Shown here one piece after another: positions 13,771 to 25,027 of a stretch of DNA of 64,000 nt. Source of the stretch: Synaphobranchus kaupii (Eukaryota; Chordata; Actinopteri; Anguilliformes; Synaphobranchidae). The DNA is taken from positions 21,825,305 to 21,889,304 of the forward strand of contig CM056391.1 in NCBI GenBank assembly GCA_029718625.1, read 5' to 3'. A model generated the notes under the pieces. The model saw only the letters and a program-made list of their open reading frames with translations. It searched no databases and was not told the DNA's origin. How positions within the stretch are numbered: the stretch's first letter is position 1; every line of letters starts with the position of its first letter. The position numbers and the translations under genes were made by a program.

Positions 13771-14021
13771 GTCCAAGTAGTGTCCTAAGAAAGCTGCGGC
13801 TCTCCTCTGAGTTTCTGGTACTTGAAAGCACCCGGAAGCTGATTGCTCTTCTTTGGAGTGTCCTCTGGGAAGCCCTCAACAGGGTGCAGTGCAAATGGAG
13901 AAATATTCAACCCCCTCCCTTTGTATCTGCCCACCCCTACAAAGACACATAACATATTCAGCAGTCTGCAATCTGCATGGTAAAGAACATTTTGCCACAC
14001 AAAAATAATATACCATCCATA

Positions 14022-14022
<1 letters not shown>

Positions 14023-14076
<54 letters not shown>

Positions 14077-14086
14077 GTTGTTGTTA
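14023..14086. repeat. (TTA)n-(TTG)n microsatellite
   Basis: This is a trinucleotide tract of TTA units followed by a few TTG units. It gives a false poly-Asn frame on the minus strand. Confidence 0.95.
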
Positions 14087-14220
14087 ATATTTCCCAGAAG
14101 GAAGTAACATTTCATGACTGCAAGGGAAGTGCTGTTGAGGTTGTGTTGTTGGCATCTGGGGAAGTGCTGTTGAGGCTTAGAGCTGGCATTTCCCATTTCC
14201 CCTTTCCTCCCCTTTCTGTT

Positions 14221-14285
14221 CTGTAAAGCGTCTTTGTGACAGTCGTCTGTGAAAAGCGCTATATAAATAAAATTGAATTGAATTG
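14221..14285 (+). mobile_element. LINE/SINE 3' tail fragment
   Basis: The sequence CTGTAAAGCGTC through AAAAGCGCTATATAAATAAA followed by short ATTG repeats is the familiar 3' end of fish L2-like LINEs and their SINE partners. No coding part remains upstream. Confidence 0.7.
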
Positions 14286-15093
14286 TTCCTCAAACCCGTC
14301 TTGATTTTTTGTATTAATCATCTGGCAACGATTCGCCTGTTATTGGCATCGAAATGCCTCTCTCCTTCAGCCTGGTATTTTCAGTTATTCTTGTGTGTTG
14401 ATCCTAGTTTATCCCATTTGCTGTCATCAGGGGAGTGAAATCGGATTTGCTTGACCAGAAAAAAGCACTTACACCTTCCACATGCACATATAGGCGTGTG
14501 CTCCGCTTAAGCATGTGTGCCTGTGCAAATGGGCTATTAACTCCGTGAGCAGGATAGGCACAGATGCCAGATTTTTCTGTGCAATTGAGTTTATGTAACT
14601 GTCGGTAGTTCATTCCAATCTAGAAAGGTACTGTGTCATAAGGGTAACATTATTTTTCTGCTACCCGTCAGGTCCTGATACCGCAGAAACAGAACTGTCT
14701 CACACAGTGGAGTGTCTACAGGAATGAGCAAGTCCTAAAAACGCACTGGCTGAAGCATTACATTATATGTGATTGCATCAGCGTTATATGAATATATTAC
14801 ATCATATTGATATGGAGATGGGTTCAGAGTTTTGTCCTAGAGTAGGTAAGCATGTGTGTGTATTGATCAATGATTTAGTGTAGCAGGTGATCATCGGGCC
14901 TGGGTTCTAAATTGTTTGGCCGGAAGGCGAAGGCCGAGATTGGACAGGCCTGTGCCCTCCCTGACCGGACATCTAGGTGCCATAAGTTATCGGGCATGAC
15001 TAATAGCGTGTGTTGATGATGGACAAATGTCATTCTGGAACAATGAGATATGCCATCACAGATAATGTGAACATGTGTGTTAAGTCAAGTATT

Positions 15094-15141
15094 GGACAAA
15101 GTCAAGGTATTGGAGTGGCCATCACAAAGTCCTGACTTGAA
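15094..15141 (+). mobile_element. Short Tc1 transposase remnant
   Basis: About 48 bp (GACAAAGTCAAGGTATTGGA onward) nearly matches the Sleeping Beauty-type Tc1 at about 20160-20225 and would encode KVKVLEWPS. No inverted repeats are visible around it, so it is an orphan fragment. Confidence 0.6.
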
Positions 15142-16100
15142 ACGAGGGTATTTAAGATGATTAGATGACCAGTGTGTTGAAGGTTGCTGTATTGCAAACT
15201 TGTGCTATTTCTCAGGGATCTGCCTGTGACATGCAGTGAACTTTTAATTTCTCTAGTAAAGTGGTTGTTGTCTTGGTGAGTTCCTGCATTGTCCTGACTT
15301 GGATTACACGAACATAAGATTGGTCCTAACAATGGCAGCATAATTTGAGCCGTTAGAAATGAGATGAAGGCAAAGAAAACACTATAGAATGTAAAATAAA
15401 CTGAAATTATATGATATAAACATGTATAATAGATGGGTACATACTCAAAATAAATAAAACGGAGGTATTCCAATTATTCATTTGTGACTTGGGAAGTTAT
15501 GGTAATGTACCATTGGCTTGCCTTTTTCCAGCTGAGCAGCACATGTTGGTGTTTAATCTAATACTGGTGGTTGCAGTTACAGTATCAAACTGTGCCTTTA
15601 CAGTCATGAATATAGGGAGGAACATGCAATGAAGCGAATAACTTGAACTATTCAATATTAAATTGCTGCATGCATGCTAAATGTGCTTTGGAGTACTGCA
15701 CCTCAATCAAGAACTGTTGGCTATTTTAATGTAAGCAAGCAGGGATTAAATTTAAACTTTGGCCTCCTTCACTTAGCAGCCAATATTACACCTGGACCTA
15801 CTGTAACCCAGGCAGCGTGTGCCACCAGCAGGCCTTCTGTAATTTGCTATCAGCGGCAGGGTCACATTTTTTATTTAACCCCGGCTTCTGTCTCAAAAGC
15901 CTTGTATATTGGTGTCGACAGGCTCTGTTTGGTAAGGGACCGAGATGCGTCATCTCAAGCAGAGGAAAAAAATGTAATTGTCTTTTTCCAATCACATAGC
16001 GCATATGTTTTACGCTTCAGGCATGTGGTGCAACAGTATGTGAGATGCAGTGGGGCATACATCGGATTACATGTGTCCGACTTCACCAAGTCTACAGTAC

Positions 16101-16297
16101 ATTCAGATTTCATTCCATTGATATGAATTTAAGCATCACTTTATTTTCCCATAATCAGTACAACAGTATCATGTTCATAGATTATGGGAATTTGGATTGT
16201 GTGTGATCAGAAACTGTGATCAGCAAAAATGTATGTAAGTGTAAAAGGAAAAGCCAGTACCATGCAAAAATTCATATCAATGGAATGAAATCTGAAT
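16101..16297. repeat. Perfect 30-bp inverted repeat with 137-bp spacer
   Basis: Bases 16101-16130 and 16268-16297 are exact reverse complements over 30 bp, including TTCATTCCATTGATATGAA. The spacer holds a second small inverted pair, CCCATAAT and ATTATGGG. It may be a small foldback element or MITE. I see no clear target-site duplication. Confidence 0.85.
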
Positions 16298-17198
16298 TCT
16301 GAATTCAGTTCATGTTGTAAAATGGGACTGCAGGGCATGACATGTTATGAAAGTGGACTGCAGAGCCTATATAATAGCTAGTATTAATGCTCAATAATGT
16401 AGCAGATCCATTCAATATTTAAGGTGCAATGAGGTTGAATAAGTAAATGAATGGCATTAAATAAATCTTTGCTGATAATGCAATGTATATGCAGTTAATA
16501 ATAATAATAATAATAAATGTATTTTGCACTTTTCTTAAAACAAAGTTTACAACGTGCTTCACAAAAAGTAGATTCAAAGAAGCAATTTAAAACCGAGAAC
16601 AAAACCAACAACAGACACACAATGTACACATTGTATATATTGCAGTATTAAAGTATTAAAGTAAAAAAGGATGAAATAAATAGAAAATGCATTTAAAACC
16701 TGAAGATGAATATATAGCAAATGCATATAAAATTTGATGGAAAAGAGAACATTCAATAAATAGAAGACCCTTTCTTTCTTAACCTTCCTAATGTGTTAGA
16801 AAGTTGTCCACACCTTTTGTGTTAGCGGGTCAAATTTGACCCATGATGTAACTCAGCCCAAAACACTCAAAAAACAATGATTATCATCCAATATTGTTTT
16901 TTACCTCATAACTAACTTATTATGCATTCATAACCATACAATTACTGCTTTAAAAAAAATTTTTATGGTCCCAAGACCATTTATCTTACAATATACCACT
17001 TGTTTTCAGTTAAAAAAAAGTTTAAATTCACTCATTATATTTCCTATAGTGAAGACAACAGTTAATTATGTTATCTGACTATAATAGACTAATATTAGAA
17101 CACACTTTCTAGAATAAATTGCTTGTGGGTTTTTTAGAACTTTATATTATTAACCATAGTGACATCTGTGGTGTTACGGGTCAAAATTGACCCGTATA

Positions 17199-18100
17199 CA
17201 GATCCTTTCCAAAAAATTTGAATATCATGGAAAAGTTTTTTTTTTTCCATAATTCCATTCAAAAAGTGAAACTTTCATAGATTATAGATTCATTACACAC
17301 AAAGTGAAATATTTCTAGCCTTTATTTGTTTAATTATTCATAATTTTGGCTCACAGCTCCCAAAACAGTATTTCAAGAAATTAGAATAGTGTGTCGAAAA
17401 TCAGCATTTACTTCAGTTATTTCAGAGAATGAATGTTTTAGACTGAGTGTCACACTATCATCTAATTTACTCAAAACACCTGCAAAGTTTATCTCAGTTT
17501 GGTTCAGTATGGGGAAGACTGCAGACTTGACAATTGGCCAGAAGACCATCATTGACACCCTCCAGAAGATGGGTAAGCCACAAAAGGCCATCGCTAAGGA
17601 GGCTGGCTGTTCACAGAGTGCAGTGTCCAAGCATATCAATAGAAAGTTTAGTGGAAGGGAAAAATGTGGCAGGAGAAGGTGCACAAGCAAAAGAGATGAC
17701 CGTAGGCTTCAGCGGATTGTCAAGCAAAGACGATTCCAAAATTTGGCGGAGATGCAGAGGGAGTGGACTGAGGCTGGAGTCAGTGCTTCAAAAACCACCA
17801 CGTACAGACGTATCCGGGACATGGGCTACAACTGTCGGATTCCTCGAGTCAAGCCACTCCACTCATTCTCTGAAATAACTGAAGCAAATTTTCGACACAC
17901 TATTCTAATTTCTTGAAATACTGTTTTGGGGGTTTTCTGGAGCTGTAAGCCAAAATTATGAAAAATGAAAGAAATAAAGGCTAGAAATATTTCACTTTGT
18001 GTGTAATGAATCTATAATCTATGAAAGTTTCACTTTTTGAATGGAATTATGGAAAAAAAAAAACTTTTCCATGATATTCTAATTTTTTAGAAAGGATCTG
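17199..18100 (+). mobile_element. Tc1-like element with long inverted repeats, catalytic part deleted
   Basis: The element is 902 bp, starts CAGATCCTTTCC, ends with the inverse GGATCTG, and is flanked by TA. The inverted repeats are about 230 bp (17199-17432 and 17862-18100). They share AAAGTGAAATATTTCTAGCC near the inner part and GTGTCGAAAAT at the innermost part. The middle keeps only the 5' third of a transposase gene, so it is non-autonomous. It is inserted inside the piggyBac-like element. Confidence 0.93.
17509..17916 (+). pseudogene. Tc1 transposase N-terminal DNA-binding domain only
   Basis: The frame starts MGKTADLTIGQKTIIDTLQ and continues with a helix-turn-helix (KAIAKEAGCSQSAVSKHINR), a basic linker (GRRRCTSKRDD) and a second helical DNA-binding part ending YNCRIPRVKPL. 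Tc1 transposases normally carry about 220 more residues with the DDE catalytic triad. Here the sequence jumps straight into the right inverted repeat, which adds about 21 unrelated codons before TGA. There are no stops in the retained domain. The ATG at 17509 is chosen because it matches the usual Tc1 start; the frame is also open 120 bp upstream into the left repeat. If expressed, it could only bind transposon ends. Confidence 0.85.
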
Positions 18101-18207
18101 TATATCTATGTTAGAAAAAAGGTAAAAAGTCCTTTATTTTTTATAAACCAAACTTTATTTTGTTAAAAATAGCAGATGCAAATTGAACATGAACATGAAC
18201 AAGAGTG

Positions 18208-18211
<4 letters not shown>

Positions 18212-18245
<34 letters not shown>

Positions 18246-18250
18246 TGCGC

Positions 18251-18299
<49 letters not shown>

Positions 18300-18366
18300 C
18301 AAAATAACACATTCAAATTGAACATTGAACATGAACAAGATGGTGTGTGTGTGTGTGTGTGTGTGT
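18212..18366. repeat. Two TG microsatellite blocks with duplicated flank
   Basis: TG tracts at 18212-18298 (interrupted by GCGCG) and 18343-18366 are each preceded by similar sequence (AATTGAACATGAACATGAAC and AATTGAACATTGAACATGAA). A local duplication copied flank plus tract. Confidence 0.93.
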
Positions 18367-19050
18367 TCATGTTCAAGTTCAATTTCAGTGTCAGTGTCCA
18401 TATTCTGTGAGAAAGGTTGAGTTCCCGTGTGGGGAGGGGTGCCAGAGGGATTGGGAGTACAAGTCCATACTGCGAGAAAATAATTGTTCCCAGGGAGGAA
18501 GGGGAGGGGTGGGGTGTCTAGAGTCAAAGATGAATCTTGTTTGAGCCTAATTTGATCCACAGAGCTACCCACAACTTTTCAATGATGCATGCCATACTAT
18601 CAATAGCCAATATTCTCAGCCGGGTCATATTTGACCCATAACACCACAGATGTAACTTTTTTTTTTAGAGACCATCAGAATTCACTAAAATGGTGACAAT
18701 TGGTTTTGTTGTGTTTATATAGCTGTTTTTGAGGATATCATGAAGCCTTGTTCCAATAAAAAAAACTAGATGGTATTTATTACATATCTTAACTTGAAAA
18801 CGGGTCAAATTTGACCCTAACACAATAGAAGGGTTAAATAAATGTGTTTTAAGAAGGGATTAAAAAGAAGTTACTGATTCAGCTAGTCTTCGAGCTCTTC
18901 GGGCACAGCATTCCAGAGGTGAGGGGCCCTAATAGCAAAGGCCCAGTCACTTTTTGTCTTCAATCTGGTTTTTTGAACGGTCTGGAAGTTCTTACCCAAG
19001 GTTCTCAGCCTACGCATTGGCTCATAGGGGGTTAAAATGTCTGCAATATA

Positions 19051-20643
19051 CAGTTGAAGTCGGAAGTTTACATACACTTAGGTTGAAGTCATTAAAACTA
19101 TTTTTTAACCAATCCACAGATTTCATGTTCACAAACTATAGTGTTGGCAAGTCAGTTAGGATGACACAAGTAATTTTTCCAACAATTGTTTACAGACAGA
19201 TTATTTCACTTTTAATTCATTATTATCACAATTCCAGTGGGTCAGAAGTTTACATACACTAAGTTGACTGTGCCTTTAAACAGCATGGAAAATTCCAGAA
19301 AATGATGTCATGGTTTTAGAAACATCTGATAGGCTAATTTACATTATTTGAGTCAATTGGAGGTGTACCTGTGGATGTATTTTAAGGCCTACCTTCAAAC
19401 TCAGTACCTCTTTGCTTGACATCATGGGAAAATCAAAATAAATCAGCCAAGACCTCAGAAAGAAAATTGTGGACCTCCACAAGTCTGGTTCGGCCTTGGG
19501 AGCAATTTCCAAACGCCTGAAGGTTCGTTTGTACAAACAAAAGTACGCAAGTATAAACACCATGGGACCACACAGCCGCCATACCGCTCAGGAAGGAGAC
19601 GCGTTCTGTCTCCTAGAGATGAACGTGCTTTGGTGCGAAAAGTGCACATCAATCCCAGAACAACAGCCAAGGACCTTGTGAAGATGCTGGAGGGAACAGG
19701 TGCAAAAGTATCTATATCCACAGTAAAACGAGTCCTGTATCGACATAACCTGCAAGGAAGAAGCCACGACTCCAAAACTGCCATAAAAAAAGCCAGACTA
19801 CAGTTTGCAACTGGGGACAAAGATCTTACTTTTTGGAGAAATGTCCTCTGGTTTGATGAAACAAAAATTGAACTGTTAGGCCATAATGACCATCGTTATG
19901 TTTGGAGGAAAAAGGGTGAGGCTTGCAAGCCGAAGAATGCCATCCCAATCATGAAGCACAGGGGTGGCAGCATCATGTTGTGGGGGTGCTTTGCTGCAGG
20001 AGGGACTGGTGCACTTCATAAAATAGATGGCATCATGAGGAAGGAAAATTATGTGGATATATTGAAGCAACATCTTAAGACATCAGCCAGGGAGTTAAAG
20101 CTTGGTCACAAATGGCTCTTCTAAATGGACAATGACCCAAAGCATACTTCCAACGTTGTGGCAAAATGGCTTAAGGACAACAAAGTCAAGGTATTGGAGT
20201 GGCCATCATAAAGTCCTGACCTCAATCCAATTGAAAATTTGTGGGCAGAACTGAAAAAGTGTGTGTGAGCAAGGAGGCCTACAAACCTGACTCACCAGTT
20301 CTGTCAGAAGGAATGGGCCAATATTCCAGCAACTTATTGTAAGAAGCTTGTGGAAGGCTACCCAAAACGTTTGACCCAAATTAAACAATTTAAAGGCAAT
20401 GCTACCAAATACTAACAGAGTGTATGTAAACTTCTGACCCACTGGGAATGTGATGAAAGAAATAAAAGCTGAACTAAATCATTCTCTCTACTATTATTCT
20501 GACATTTCACATTCTTAAAATAAAATTGTGATCCTAACTGACCTAAGACAGGGAATGTTTACTAGGATTAAATGTCAGGAATTGTGAAAAACTGAGTTTA
20601 AATGGATTTGGCTAAGGTGTATGTAAACTTTCGACTTCAACTG
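19051..20643 (+). mobile_element. Sleeping Beauty-type Tc1 transposon, full length
   Basis: The element begins CAGTTGAAGTCGGAAGTTTA and ends with its inverse next to TA duplications (19049-19050, 20644-20645). Inner direct repeats with GTGGGTCAGAAGTTTACATA at about 19237 and its inverse at about 20420 give the IR/DR layout of the fish Tc1 family to which Sleeping Beauty belongs. At 1593 bp it has the full-length size of the family. It lies inside the minus-strand LINE, whose coding sequence resumes on both sides. Confidence 0.96.
19424..20415 (+). pseudogene. Sleeping Beauty-type Tc1 transposase, inactivated
   Basis: The frame starts at the family's usual ATG (MGKSK) but codon 6 is TAA. Frameshifts follow around 19520-19620. 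A clean stretch from 19630 to 20121 encodes the end of the DNA-binding domain and the first catalytic region (first aspartate in DETKIEL, then KHRGGSIMLWGCFAAGGTG). A stop at 20122 precedes the MDNDPKHTS motif holding the second aspartate. Another stop falls in the normally conserved EWPSQSPDL motif. NPIENLWAE with the catalytic glutamate and the terminal KGNATKY are still readable. The family length is about 340 residues, so it is a complete but dead gene. Confidence 0.93.
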
Positions 20644-21300
20644 TAAATAGGGGCTAAACCATGCAGTGCTTTAAAAGTGATCTGTAAAATCTTAAAAAGA
20701 AATCCTATATCTTACTGGCAACCCGTGTAAAGAGGCTAAAATAGGGGTCATGTGAACATCTCTTTTAGTGATAATTAGGAGCCTGGCAGCAACATTCTGT
20801 GCCAGCTGGAGCCGAGACAAAAACCTTTGACTAAGGCTGGAATAGAGAAATCAATATTGGACTACAATCGTGAGGAAACTGAGGACATGAATGACTTTTT
20901 CTAGGTTACTATAGGAAAGGCTTCAGATTGGCGTACAGGTTACCTAACTTGTTATGGGTCAAGTTGATGGTGTTGCATGGACCAAACGCAACCACTTCCG
21001 ATTTACGTTCATTTAGCTGTAAAACGTTTTGAGACATTCAACCCTTTTTGTCTATAAGGCATTGAGAGTAGTAAAACTAGTGGAGTTATTTGGTTTCACA
21101 GGGAGATACAGTCAAGTATTATCATCATAAAAATGAAAGGAAACATCATGTTTCTGAATTATATGACTTAGGGGGAGCATAAGTGTTGACCCATTTATAC
21201 CCACCCTTTTGTGCAGGTAATTAATTAGCAGAACATGATCTACAGTGTCGGAGTTCAGACATAATGTTGAAGATATAACCAGCAAGCAAGCATTTAAAGA

Positions 21301-22199
21301 GGTGTTGTGTCATCATTGCAAAGTATACACACTCAGTAAAATGTAAGACACATGACAAGTTAACCACAATTAGGTGAATCATTTCTAAGTAACATTAATA
21401 CATTTAATAATTTGTATTTAATAATATGGGCATCAGTGCTTGTAGATAAATACATTTACAAATGCAAAGCAGACACTTTAAATTGAAGATAATTGTAGCC
21501 CACAAAGTAGTTGTTTAACAAAGTAAACAAAACAAAGCACAACTATGTACAGAAACAGAGAGCTACATCAGAGATACCTGAGAGATCATGTAATCAATTC
21601 AGTCTGCTCCTGTATGTCAGTTAAACATAAACCATGGCAGCTGTGAATAAGAAATTATTGTAAAAAATGCAATCATGGTATTAAACGCAAACATGTTTCT
21701 TCCTTCTGTGTAACTTTGGTTAATTGCTAACCCTCACAATAGGGAATGCTGTAGTTTGGAATATCTTTGTGCATTTCTTTTTGTAAGAAGTACACACTGT
21801 TATTTCTTAATGCTATTCCGAGGATGAATTCTGCCATCTGCTTACATAAAGACACAGAGCAGACTTAATTACTGAGGCATTGACCCTTACTGAAAGCCCC
21901 CAAGCTTTGTCCTATGAGCACATTCAATTACAACCGAAAAGGAACAGATCTTGAAAGTAAATTCATTATTTCGAATATTTACCACCAGTCTTCTGTATGT
22001 GCATGAAATGAAAACTCATATTTATGTAATTCAAATGCCAATGCATTGGTTAAAACAGTTAACAACCATGCAACAAGTAATACAGCTATTCTATTTCTAT
22101 GTATTTTTGTTAAATTGATGGAAAAAGGTTATCATTCAAGATGATGCGCCCTCAGCCACAGAAGAAGAGTAGTCAGCCAGTAGTTTGAGAAGTATGACA
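21301..22199. other. Intergenic stretch, nothing recognised
   Basis: This is AT-rich sequence without supported genes or recognised repeats. Confidence 0.55.
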
Positions 22200-22440
22200 G
22201 TGAAGGTATCCGTATGTCAAAGCCTTCTCAGTCAGCACATCTATACCCAATCAAGCATTTATGAGATATTCTTGAATGATACCTGAAATTGTGTTTTCTA
22301 CTTCCACCAACTCAGCAGTTAATTTACTTTTTTGTAGAGGTATGGCACTGTATTTCTCCTGCAGAACTCCAGATACTGATAGACTAGACGCCATTCGTTT
22401 GGCGGCCCAACACCATATTATGTGATTTTACTCACAAAGG
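22200..22440 (+). mobile_element. Decayed Tc1-like transposase C-terminus
   Basis: Broken translation resembles the end of a Tc1 transposase: a [19 protein letters not shown] stretch at about 22230-22280 and a WHCISPAELQ-like stretch with a degenerate RAVIAARG-like end at about 22345-22420. No inverted repeats were found and stops are frequent. This is a tentative call from weak similarity. Confidence 0.45.
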
Positions 22441-22514
22441 GTATTCCATCATACCTTTCATTATGGTGCTTGTGCTCTCACTCCTAGGTCTTTTTCAGTG
22501 GGAGACGTGGGCCA

Positions 22515-23115
22515 TCATTACATTACATTACATTCATATGGCAGACACTTTTATCCATAATGACGTACAATAAGTGCACGCCGAAGGTCATTGTAAAACA
22601 AACCTGTGTGGGATGAAGAGCAGCTCTGTCTTGTCGAGGTTGAGCTGCAGGTGATGCCTGGCCATCCACATGGACATGTCAGCCAGGCAGGCATATATAT
22701 ATATATATTATTTATTTAACCTTTATTTAACCAGGAAGTCCCATTGAGATTCAAAAATCTCTTTTTCAAGAGAGACCTGGCCAAGTTAGCAGCCAAATAA
22801 CTTTAAAAATACAACATACAAATACACAATACATCATACAACATGATTCACAATTAATGTACAAATGACAACAGATACAATATCAATACCATATATTCTC
22901 TCTTGTGTGGTAGAGGGAGGGAAAGAGGCAACGTTGGGTGTCATCAGCATCGCAGTGGTAAGAGAAGCCACGTGACTTAATGAGTGAGTGTAAAATAATG
23001 TAAATGGAGAACAGCAGAGGCCCCAGTACAGATCCCTGCAGGACTCCTGTAACAAGGGGATGAGGTGCAGAGACAGTCCCCTTTCAGGAGACCTGGTGGG
23101 ACTTATCTCCTAGAT
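22515..23115 (-). mobile_element. LINE reverse-transcriptase fragment with 3' tail
   Basis: On the minus strand the sequence reads [13 protein letters not shown] (about 23020-22985) and ADDTQ (about 22945; the usual tyrosine before ADD is replaced). After an inserted repeat it continues ACLADMSMWMARHHLQLNLD (about 22690-22630). It then jumps to a 3' tail whose plus-strand reading is CATTACATTACATT with GCAGACACTTTTATCC. The same tail ends the LINE at 54657 and the SINE at 24807, showing a LINE-SINE partnership. The copy has an internal deletion and is dead. Confidence 0.75.
22691..22899. mobile_element. Repeat inserted in the LINE fragment
   Basis: This block separates two pieces of one reverse-transcriptase frame. 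It starts with a TA microsatellite, then TTTATTTAACCTTTATTTAA, AATCTCTTTTTCAAGAGAGA and CCTGGCC, which recur in the small insert at 11436-11508. It is a common-looking fish repeat whose family I cannot name. Confidence 0.6.
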
Positions 23116-24806
23116 AAGATGCAGTTTTAACACGATCTATTGGTGTTAAAACTGTCAGACCGGTGTCATAGTGATGGCTTGTGAGGTTTGATGGGTTTGT
23201 CTCGTAATGGGTTATAATTGGCTCTGGCCTGTGGACGTTTCGAATTTACTTACCTGCAAGCTATTAATAGCGCTTCACATATGAGGCATAATTGGTGGTC
23301 TGACCACTTAAATGTAGTCATTTTTGCTGCCAATTGGAAATTATGTTACATGTATGGTCAGTCATGGTGGGGCTGTGCATTAATGTGCTTTTGGCTGACT
23401 CCTGGTGATCAGCAACAGAGGAATGCTCTTGGAGTAATAGCTTCTGCTGAAAGGCTTTCAACCAGCATGTGGTTGGGGGAGGGAGGCAGATTACACCTCA
23501 ATCAAGCACTGGCTCAGTGTGGATTGATGCAATAGGGGGATGGACAGGGATTGATTCTGCTGGAACAGCTGTGTGGGCTAAATGCGCCACAGGACAAAGT
23601 GGAATGTGCGGCTTTTCAGTTCGAAGTGCAACATCAACAAATCTGTAGGGAAAATGTGACCACCTGTAGGGGTTCAATGTACAGATACAGTATGTAAAGG
23701 CTATGTAGATATGTAAAGTACTATTACTATGTGCAAATCTGAAAGCAAGCTAAAGCCTGTTTAGAAATAGAGACCTCAATTTTATACCACTTTTAGCACA
23801 ACCTTAATAAAATCAAAAGCCCATTAAAACTAATCACCCAGTCACCATTGTTTGGTCTGTTATTTAGGTAAAATGACCACAGTCCCCACAACTAATTTTT
23901 GGGTATTATTAAAGTAGCGGTTTTCTGCCATCCTTATTCAGTTTAAATCAGAAAGTTCATATTTGGCACAATAAAGGTGCCTCATCCCGGACTTTAATCT
24001 GCAGCTATATTTATCCCTAGGCTTTTCCCCAAAACCTGTGCTGCACCACTAATAAAAAGCCCATTTTATATTCAACAATGTGCGCCATTAGGAACATGAA
24101 GCCCACCTTACAGCAAGCAGGATATAGTGGTGCTGTTTGCCTCCTCCCACACCTCTTAGCTTTGGAGGTGTTGGTGAGAGGTGCAGAGAGGCGGGCTGTG
24201 CAGAGAGGGCAGGCGGGCGCAAACATGGCCCCCACACTGCTCTCGGCAGCTGTGCCCTTCCACCCTCTGTTACACGTGGCAATCAAAGGGATTTCACCTT
24301 GCAGGTCACCAGCAGTTCAACAGAAATGTCTTTCGGGAATGTTTTGTAAATGCAGTGTCTATTTCGAGGAGATTAACTAGGACATAAAGCAAACACAGAC
24401 ATTCATTAGCTTCACAGTGCTCGGTATAAGAGTTATTGTGATTCTGTTTTGCTGTAAATATTCTTGCATTCAGAATGTCGTACGCTTAAATTCCTCAGAA
24501 TGTAGTATTTTAGAGGGCACCTGTATAAATTTAGGAGGTTACTATTTTTCCTTTTTACTAGTCTATAGAACCTCAACTACGGTTGGGGGGTCAATTAATT
24601 GTCATGCATGAATTGGAATTTATATAATATTCCATGCAGACTAATTCAATTTCATTTATGTTTCCTGAATTGTCTGAACTGAACTAGAATTCATCCCATC
24701 ACTGACCAAATAATTTTAGTTGTCAAGTTTAAATAATTTTAATATTCAAGTAATTTTCCAATCTTTACTTTTTATTTAATTGTTTGTCTGTAGGATTCCA
24801 CTATAT
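23116..24806. other. Intergenic stretch, nothing recognised
   Basis: I find no gene here. A somewhat GC-rich patch at 24130-24290 gives overlapping frames on both strands, but none resembles a known protein and there are no convincing splice sites. Confidence 0.5.
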
Positions 24807-25027
24807 GGCGAAAGTGTGGAGTAATGGTTAGGGAGCTGGGCTTGTAAAGTAAAGGTTGCATGTTCCACTCCCAGGTAGGACCTTGGCGTTGTACCCTGGA
24901 GCAAGGTGCAAAACCTGAATTCAGTAAAATATTCAGCTGTATAAATAGGTGACTATGTAAAAATTTGAAAGTTGTGTAGATACTCTGGATAAGACTGTCT
25001 GTTAAATGCCCTTAATGTAAATGTAAT
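24807..25027 (+). mobile_element. tRNA-derived SINE
   Basis: The 5' part has degenerate RNA polymerase III boxes: TGGAGTAATGGTTAGGG as the A box and TGTTCCACTCCC as the B box. These are followed by GGTAGGACC and GAGCAAGGTGC, typical of tRNA-derived fish SINEs. The tail CTCTGGATAAGACTGTCTGT through TTAATGTAAATGTAAT is the reverse complement of the LINE 3' ends at 22515 and 54657, so the SINE probably borrowed that LINE's machinery. The copy is diverged. Confidence 0.85.

Larger units (their letters stand above)
16783..18833. mobile_element. piggyBac-like TTAA element, interrupted by a Tc1 relative
   Basis: The ends CCTTCCTAATGTGTTAG and CTAACACAATAGAAGGG are inverted repeats, and TTAA lies on both sides (16779-16782 and 18834-18837). 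The palindrome GGGTCAAATTTGACCC occurs next to both ends, with variants at about 17180 and 18620. Without the 902-bp Tc1-type insertion the element is about 1.15 kb and has no transposase. TG microsatellites fill part of it. Termini, TTAA and subterminal palindromes resemble fish piggyBac/Looper non-autonomous elements. Confidence 0.75.
16495..21300 (-). mobile_element. LINE remnant (L2-like), split by two transposons
   Basis: On the minus strand, broken translation from about 21250 down gives the end of a LINE reverse transcriptase. It shows a mutated YADD box (about 21130), LQLNERKSEVVAFGP (about 21000), FKILQITFKALHGLAP (about 20670), then after the Tc1 insertion YIADILTPYEP and AFAIRAPHLWNAVPEELED (18883-19050). 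The 3' untranslated part runs to an (ATT)n tail near 16495. Stops and frameshifts make it dead. The Sleeping Beauty-type Tc1 sits at 19051-20643 within the coding end. The piggyBac-like element sits at 16783-18833 in the 3' part. The exact clade is uncertain. Confidence 0.75.

Noticed and set aside
15674..16126. 150-codon open frame
   Set aside because: It shows no similarity to any family I know and has no splice sites or neighbours that support it. Its end lies in an inverted repeat. It is probably chance.
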